NCBI RefSeq assembly: GCF_001949145.1 | Contig: NW_019091363.1 | Location: forward strand, 2,936,880-2,952,429 | DNA: 15,550 nucleotides | Direction of reading: 5' to 3' | Source: Acanthaster planci | Lineage: Eukaryota; Echinodermata; Asteroidea; Valvatida; Acanthasteridae | In this document: piece after piece, positions 12,431 through 15,550 of the stretch | Layout of the letters: the number at the start of each line of letters is the position of its first letter | Numbering within the stretch: position 1 is the stretch's first letter | The notes under the pieces: generated by a model | Databases searched by the model: none | The model's input: the letters and a program-made list of their open reading frames with translations, nothing else | What the model was told of the DNA's origin: nothing | Program-made: the position numbers and the translations under genes

Positions 12431-12522
12431 CTTTAAAATCTGACCGCCTTCCGGGTACTTGTCCAAAACTCTTTTTATGTAGATGTGCAGAGGTGGTAAC
12501 TTCTGCCCAAAGTCGTCGTCCT
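12431..12522 (-). CDS. SACS: Sacsin-like gene, exon B (N-terminal strand/helix of ATPase module 1)
   Basis: This 92-nt exon encodes residues 7-37, including F11-G-Q and the helix ending in Y-P-E-G-G-Q-I-L-K37, which comes just before the N-box in sacsin family members. The acceptor is aactttgtag (AG at 12524-12523) and the donor is AAG|gtaaat (GT at 12430-12429), phase 0. The frame stays open upstream of the acceptor up to an ATG at 12631, but that part (asparagine/isoleucine-rich) does not look like family sequence and is taken as intron. Choosing the acceptor at 12523 joins codon 7 (G|AG = Glu) to exon A in phase, with an acidic E-D-D-D run. I am confident of the coding part and slightly less so of the exact acceptor. 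Confidence 0.87.
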
Positions 12523-12854
12523 CTACAAAGTTGCAAAATACTTGACTTAAGCATTTGTTATTGATGTTGTTATCATGAATGTTGCCAAGGATTATATTAT
12601 TTATTTCTGTCTTGAGGCATGTATATTCCATTTATCCCACACAAGTATCTTACTTATACAAGCAGTGATCAAGGTACAGTTTATTGAATACTTAAACACT
12701 CAATAAATATTTTTCTTTCAAGGCAAAAGTATTGACTTTAAAAATGTGGCTTCATCTATGACTACCATCTTGCTATACTGTTCATTTTATTTTGTTTTGT
12801 GTAACTGAAAAAAAATTATGCTTCACATTTTTCTAATAATCTGCTGGTACTTAC
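12523..12854 (-). other. SACS: Intron between exons A and B
   Basis: A 332-nt AT-rich GT-AG intron, phase 1. The donor gtaagt is near consensus. The acceptor gcaactttgtag is acceptable, with a weaker polypyrimidine tract. It includes an in-frame ATG at 12631, open into exon B, which could serve as an alternative start if the intron 3' part were included in a transcript. Confidence 0.75.
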
Positions 12855-12873
12855 CATCACTGAAGTCTTCCAT
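12855..12873 (-). CDS. SACS: Sacsin-like gene, start codon and first 6 codons (exon A coding part)
   Basis: An ATG at 12873-12871 opens MEDFSD followed by one base of codon 7, then a good donor (GATG|gtaagt, GT at 12854-12853). Joined to exon B, it gives an acidic leader leading straight into the FGQ start of ATPase module 1. An in-frame TGA at 12936-12934 in the same exon supports this ATG as the initiator, because no in-frame coding can enter from upstream. The predicted protein therefore lacks the roughly 80-residue ubiquitin-like N-terminus known from vertebrate sacsin. An alternative start through another first exon cannot be excluded. Confidence 0.72.
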
Positions 12874-12952
12874 TGTGTTTGATTTCTTCACTCTGTGAGG
12901 TTTTTGAATAGAAAACCAGGCACTGGTATGTCCTCAACGAAGTCGCTGAATG
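12874..12952 (-). other. 5' UTR part of exon A
   Basis: An acceptor (gcaataattttgcag, AG at 12954-12953) precedes this 79-nt segment, which suggests that at least one further non-coding exon lies upstream. The segment holds an in-frame stop (12936-12934) and, in a different frame, a stretch open from the exon start to a TGA at 12890-12888, 14 nt before the ATG. See the findings for that short frame. Confidence 0.6.
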
Positions 12953-13111
12953 CTGCAAAATTATTGCATTTTGACAGATATTATAAATAGAATGCTTATT
13001 ATTTCACAAACCATATAATTAAAAACTTTTACACAAGATAAGTTTTAAAAATAAAGCCAATTGATTAGCAGTTAAAAAATGCTGTTTCTGTCCTAAATTC
13101 CTTGATGTTGC
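12953..13111. other. AT-rich non-coding stretch, probable 5' UTR intron end
   Basis: On the minus strand this leads into the acceptor at 12953, so its 5'-UTR-intron role is inferred from that site alone. No open frame, RNA or repeat was recognised. Confidence 0.4.
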
Positions 13112-13290
13112 TTAGCTGATTTCAGCTTTTAAAACGGGTACAGGAAGAGCTGTTTTTGACGGGTGGTCAATGATGCAAACTGTGATAGTTGATACACGAT
13201 CGTATTCGGTAATTGTCTCGTACTCCACCAAACTGGCGATCCTATTGATCTTACAAGTGACTCCAATGACCTTTATCATTATTTGAACAC
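13112..13290 (-). other. Orphan open frame, possible exon or repeat relic
   Basis: A minus-strand frame runs from a convincing acceptor (tggttttcatttag, AG at 13292-13291) to a TAA at 13114-13112, about 58 codons, with mixed, protein-like composition (for example S-L-V-E-Y-E-T-I-T-E-Y-D-R). I do not recognise the family. No minus-strand AATAAA follows within 150 nt, which argues against a terminal coding exon. The plus strand of the same segment is also open, from an acceptor-like gctgatttcag, so the coding strand is ambiguous. A retained piece of a transposon or a non-coding exon is equally possible. Confidence 0.25.
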
Positions 13291-14400
13291 CTAAATGAAA
13301 ACCAACTTCACACACATGAAGAATATATTGCTGAAAAACGGACTAAACTCTCCAAATTGATTTTAAAATTGTTTTCAAAGTACTTTCCTGTCAAATCATG
13401 TTCCTGGCTGAACAGAAATTTTTTCTGTCTGTTTTTCCATAATGTAAATTTTAAGAAAACATACACTGAAGATTAAGAAAATTGTAAGGATGTCAAAATC
13501 TAGCACAAATACTGAATGAAACCCAAATGTACAATTCTATGAGATTCCAGCCAATGTCTTTTGTCATCGCCAATATACACAATACAAACTGTGGTGGACA
13601 CCTCCCCTTCCTGTGAATAAAGTAAAATGGTATTCATTTTTATTGGGTTTCATTTATTATTTAAAATATACATGTATTTTTAGGAGCGTTATAATTTCTT
13701 GTCTTTTGAAACACTTTTATGATAGGAAATCCAATTTTACGTTTTATCCATGACGTTGTGAAAAATCAAATCAAATTGAACTGAACTTCTGTTCCGAGAA
13801 CTTCGTGCGCCAAGGAGTGAGGGTGCCTTACTTCACAACGACGCCCTTGATTGCCCCTTGCCTATTCGTGCGCTTTTATCATCAAGGGATTTTCAAAAAT
13901 TTTAGCACTGCTCTTTCATGTCGTGAGGTATTCATTTGGAGCAAAATTGTTCGAAATTTGGTAAGATATATGTGAAAGTTGTAATTTGAGTGGACGAATG
14001 TGATACTGACTGTACAGTTTCAATATGTTCACTGCACCGTATACGGCATAAAAGATTTTTGGGGATAGAGTTTTCTCAGTGTTGCTCAACAGTAATTCCG
14101 TTTTCAGCCATGATTTATTTTACGCAGAATGATCCACCGTGAAGATAATCATTTACGAAGGGTGTTACCCCACTATGAATCTCAACGCTGTGGATTCGGA
14201 GTTATATATAATTTGCAATTAATTTACCATGAAACATTTTTTTACGGCGATGTCAGAGCGGATTACCTGGTGAAAATAATCCCCTGCAGGCCCGGTGAGG
14301 ACACGCTGGGGTAATTAAAGTAAAAACACAGTGAAAATGCATCGAGGTCTCCCGTGAAGCCAAGCTCATTAACTTTGCGGTTGCCTTAATCTGTTGAGAA
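13291..14400. other. Intergenic or 5'-flanking stretch without recognisable gene
   Basis: About 1.1 kb of AT-rich sequence with stops in all frames and no coding, RNA or clear repeat signature. It should contain the upstream 5' UTR exon and promoter of the sacsin-like gene. One possible donor for such an exon is CGTTGTGAA|gtaagg on the minus strand (GT at 13831-13830), but other GT sites exist and no TATA or initiator element stands out. The stretch 14270-14340, with a GC-richer patch around gcaggcccggtgaggacac, may be repeat-derived. Confidence 0.4.
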
Positions 14401-14671
14401 GTTGGTGGGCTTTTGGGCGTAATCCCTCACAAAAGGGAACGCTTTGCACCAATGAGGCCTGGGTTCGAGTCCCAGATTGGCCCAGGCTTTACGTGCATTT
14501 GGTTTCCAGTCCATAATCGCTTTCGCTGGTTTTCTCCCGATACTCCGGTTTCCTCCTGCCTAAAAAAACTCGACCTTCTTCCAAACTCCGTAATGTGATG
14601 CTGATTATAAAGTGTATGAATAAGCGTATAGTTATTGATGCAAATAGTCTGAGTTGCTGAAAGCACCATTA

Positions 14672-14705
<34 letters not shown>
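14400..14705 (+). mobile_element. tRNA-derived SINE with (AAC)n tail
   Basis: A pol III B-box, GGTTCGAGTCC (14462-14472), sits inside a perfect T-arm (CTGGG-loop-CCCAG). It is followed by a body with the invertebrate SINE-style motif ggttttctcccgatactccg (14528-14547) and tttcctcctgcc, and ends in a simple (AAC)11 tail. This layout of tRNA-like head, conserved body and short-unit tail is that of a retroposed SINE on the plus strand. The A-box is degenerate (perhaps tggtgggctt near 14404), so the 5' border is uncertain. I could not define flanking target-site duplications. The body motif resembles SINEs widespread in anthozoan genomes; this is recall, not a database match. Confidence 0.7.
14673..14705 (+). 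repeat. (AAC)11 microsatellite
   Basis: Eleven perfect AAC units form the 3' tail of the SINE. Length variation between individuals is likely. Confidence 0.95.
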
Positions 14706-14706
<1 letters not shown>

Positions 14707-14714
14707 TCAATCTT

Positions 14715-14796
14715 AATAGACCTACAACATAATGACGTAATGCAGTGTTTATCGTGGTGTATTGTGGGTGAAAGGTGGGGATGTTGCAGGAACGTG
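14715..14796 (+). repeat. Left terminal inverted repeat of the foldback element
   Basis: 82 nt, pairing with 14980-14901. Both arms contain tgacgtaatgcagtgttta and cattgtgggt-like cores. The left arm shows three T-for-C differences from the right arm, at least one of them at a CpG. Confidence 0.88.
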
Positions 14797-14848
14797 TCAA
14801 CGTGACACATTATGTGTAACGTATATGGCGTGTGTATCGACCTGACAC

Positions 14849-14871
14849 GAAAAAAAAAGAAAAGAAAAAAA
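14849..14871 (+). repeat. Purine (A/G) tract in the foldback loop
   Basis: A 23-nt run of only A and G, mostly A, within the loop between the inverted repeats. Confidence 0.9.
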
Positions 14872-14900
14872 TTCCCGATTATCATCCGAAACACATATAG

Positions 14901-14980
14901 CACGTTCCTGCAACACCCCCCTTTCACCCACAATGCACCGCGGTAAACACTGCATTACGTCAATATGTTGAAGGTCTATT
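14901..14980 (-). repeat. Right terminal inverted repeat of the foldback element
   Basis: 80 nt, the reverse complement of the left arm. It has six contiguous C on the plus strand where the left arm has a longer interrupted G-run; this is the only indel between the arms. Confidence 0.88.
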
Positions 14981-15550
14981 GCACGGCCACAGGAATAAGC
15001 AGATAAGCAGATTCAAGAGGAGACTTCAGTATGTCCAAGTATGTTCAGTATGCCCCAGTCATTCTACACCATGCAATCATTCACCACAGGCTGACGTTGC
15101 GAACAAACGCAGTCAAAAGCATAATTATTACCGTTTTGCGGTTTGAGATACGATTGCGGCACGGCACCTCTCCGTGAGGCAACATATAGGCTCGGGCATA
15201 CAGGTGATAAAAGTGGATGCTCAGTAAACTCCGATGAGTTAGATCGTCGAGCTATATGGCAGCATTTGCCTTGGGAATAACGCTGGTGAAAGATGATATG
15301 AAGGTTCTCACCAACTTTAGCCCTGCATCAAAAACGTGAATTCATGGTTCAGTACTTAAAAAAACCACCCCGTCAAAAATCCCCAAAATGTTTAGAAAAT
15401 TCCTGGAAAAATTCCATGGAAATCATAACAAAAAATACGCCCCAGTTTTTTCCGCTAGGCGCTTGCAGGTTGCTGCTCGATATCGGCGTTATCACCCCGG
15501 AGTTACGAACGAAATGACTAAAGGGTGCACCCTTGCAAAAAGACCCAAAA
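14981..15550. other. Non-coding flank, no gene recognised
   Basis: Stops occur in all frames and no RNA or coding signature was seen. Small items only: a tandem ataagcag pair (14995-15010), tatg-rich near-repeats at 15028-15053, and the palindrome at 15521-15534. Confidence 0.5.
15521..15534. repeat. 14-bp perfect palindrome
   Basis: AAGGGTGCACCCTT reads the same on both strands. No function can be assigned from the window. Confidence 0.8.

Larger units (their letters stand above)
11390..12492 (-). other. SACS: Sacsin-type HSP90-like ATPase module 1 (spliced)
   Basis: Residues about 11-224, split over exons B, C and D. In order: FGQ (11-13), E38-x-x-Q-N42-A-D-D-A, G75-P-A, Y81-N-D83, G110-R-F-G-L-G-F116, S-V-Y-H-L-T-D124, then F-L-D-P (about 136-139) and F-R-F-P-L-R, which is typical of the family. 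The candidate catalytic Glu and Mg-binding Asn are both present, so ATP binding is plausible. The first module of human sacsin has measured ATPase activity, but activity here is an inference. The module is followed by the family block F366-C-F-L-P-L-P and V-H-I-H-G-Y-F (about 381-387). The downstream boundary is approximate. Confidence 0.85.
14715..14980. mobile_element. MITE-like foldback element with ~80-bp terminal inverted repeats
   Basis: The left arm (14715-14796, beginning aatagacct) and the reverse complement of the right arm (14901-14980) match at about 74 of 80 aligned positions, with one 2-nt gap in a G-run. The loop is 104 nt and contains no coding frame, only a purine tract. Small size, long terminal inverted repeats and no transposase make this a non-autonomous DNA transposon of MITE/foldback type. 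I could not identify a clear target-site duplication: the left flank is caatctt and the right flank is gcacggc. The superfamily is therefore unassigned. Confidence 0.85.

Noticed and set aside
12395-12631. Continuous 78-codon frame as a separate small gene
   Set aside because: Its middle part is exon B of the sacsin-like gene. The frame merely reads through the splice donor into intron sequence (V-N-S-L-L-K) at its end.
1-12873. Pseudogene of sacsin
   Set aside because: No stop or frameshift is seen in over 4000 codons, splice sites are intact, phases close exactly and key motifs are conserved in all three modules.
14440-14490. Possible tRNA gene
   Set aside because: Only the T-arm and B-box are intact. 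There is no acceptor stem, anticodon arm or proper A-box, and SINE body sequence follows.
14427-14933. Minus-strand frame of 168 codons
   Set aside because: It runs through the foldback element and the SINE and includes a valine run that is only the translated (GTT)n tail, so it is an artefact of repeats.
15380-15425. Near-repeat ttcctggaa / ttccatggaa as a regulatory element
   Set aside because: It is short and imperfect with no supporting context; such half-palindromes are expected by chance in AT-rich flanks.
1-15550. Prokaryotic operon, CRISPR array or phage-defence island
   Set aside because: Introns, a giant metazoan-type chaperone gene, a SINE and a microsatellite all indicate animal nuclear DNA, and no spaced direct repeats of CRISPR type were seen.

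Overview
The window is animal (metazoan) nuclear DNA, most likely from a marine invertebrate. Genes have introns with GT/AG borders, and one protein-coding frame on the minus strand runs for more than 11.6 kb and off the left edge. The right end carries a tRNA-derived SINE with an (AAC)n tail and a short inverted-repeat transposon. The SINE body resembles elements common in anthozoan (coral/sea anemone) genomes. That assignment rests on recall of motif style and is tentative.

Positions 1-12952 hold the 5' part of one minus-strand gene for a giant sacsin-like protein. Reading 5'->3' along the minus strand there are four exons: exon A (12952-12855, start codon at 12873), exon B (12522-12431), exon C (12055-11797) and a giant exon D (11691 to beyond position 1). 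The coding phases close exactly (19 + 92 + 259 + 11691 nt). This gives 4020 complete codons with no stop, and the C-terminus lies outside the window. The protein has three sacsin-type HSP90-like ATPase modules. Their N-boxes begin at residues 38, 1387 and 2425, and each is followed by a Y-N-D motif and a G-[RK]-F-G-[LI]-G-F loop. Unlike vertebrate sacsin, the predicted protein starts almost directly at the first ATPase module, without an N-terminal ubiquitin-like domain.

Positions 12953-14400 are AT-rich and mostly featureless. They probably contain the 5' UTR intron, any upstream non-coding exon and the promoter. An orphan reading frame at 13112-13290 could be an exon or a repeat relic.

Positions 14400-14990 are a cluster of mobile elements: the SINE and its (AAC)11 tail, then, 9 nt further on, a 266-bp foldback element (MITE-like) with ~80-bp terminal inverted repeats. 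From 14981 to 15550 I see no gene. I found no multi-gene system. The window is essentially one gene and its upstream flank, and the most interesting points are the architecture of the giant protein and the fresh-looking foldback element.
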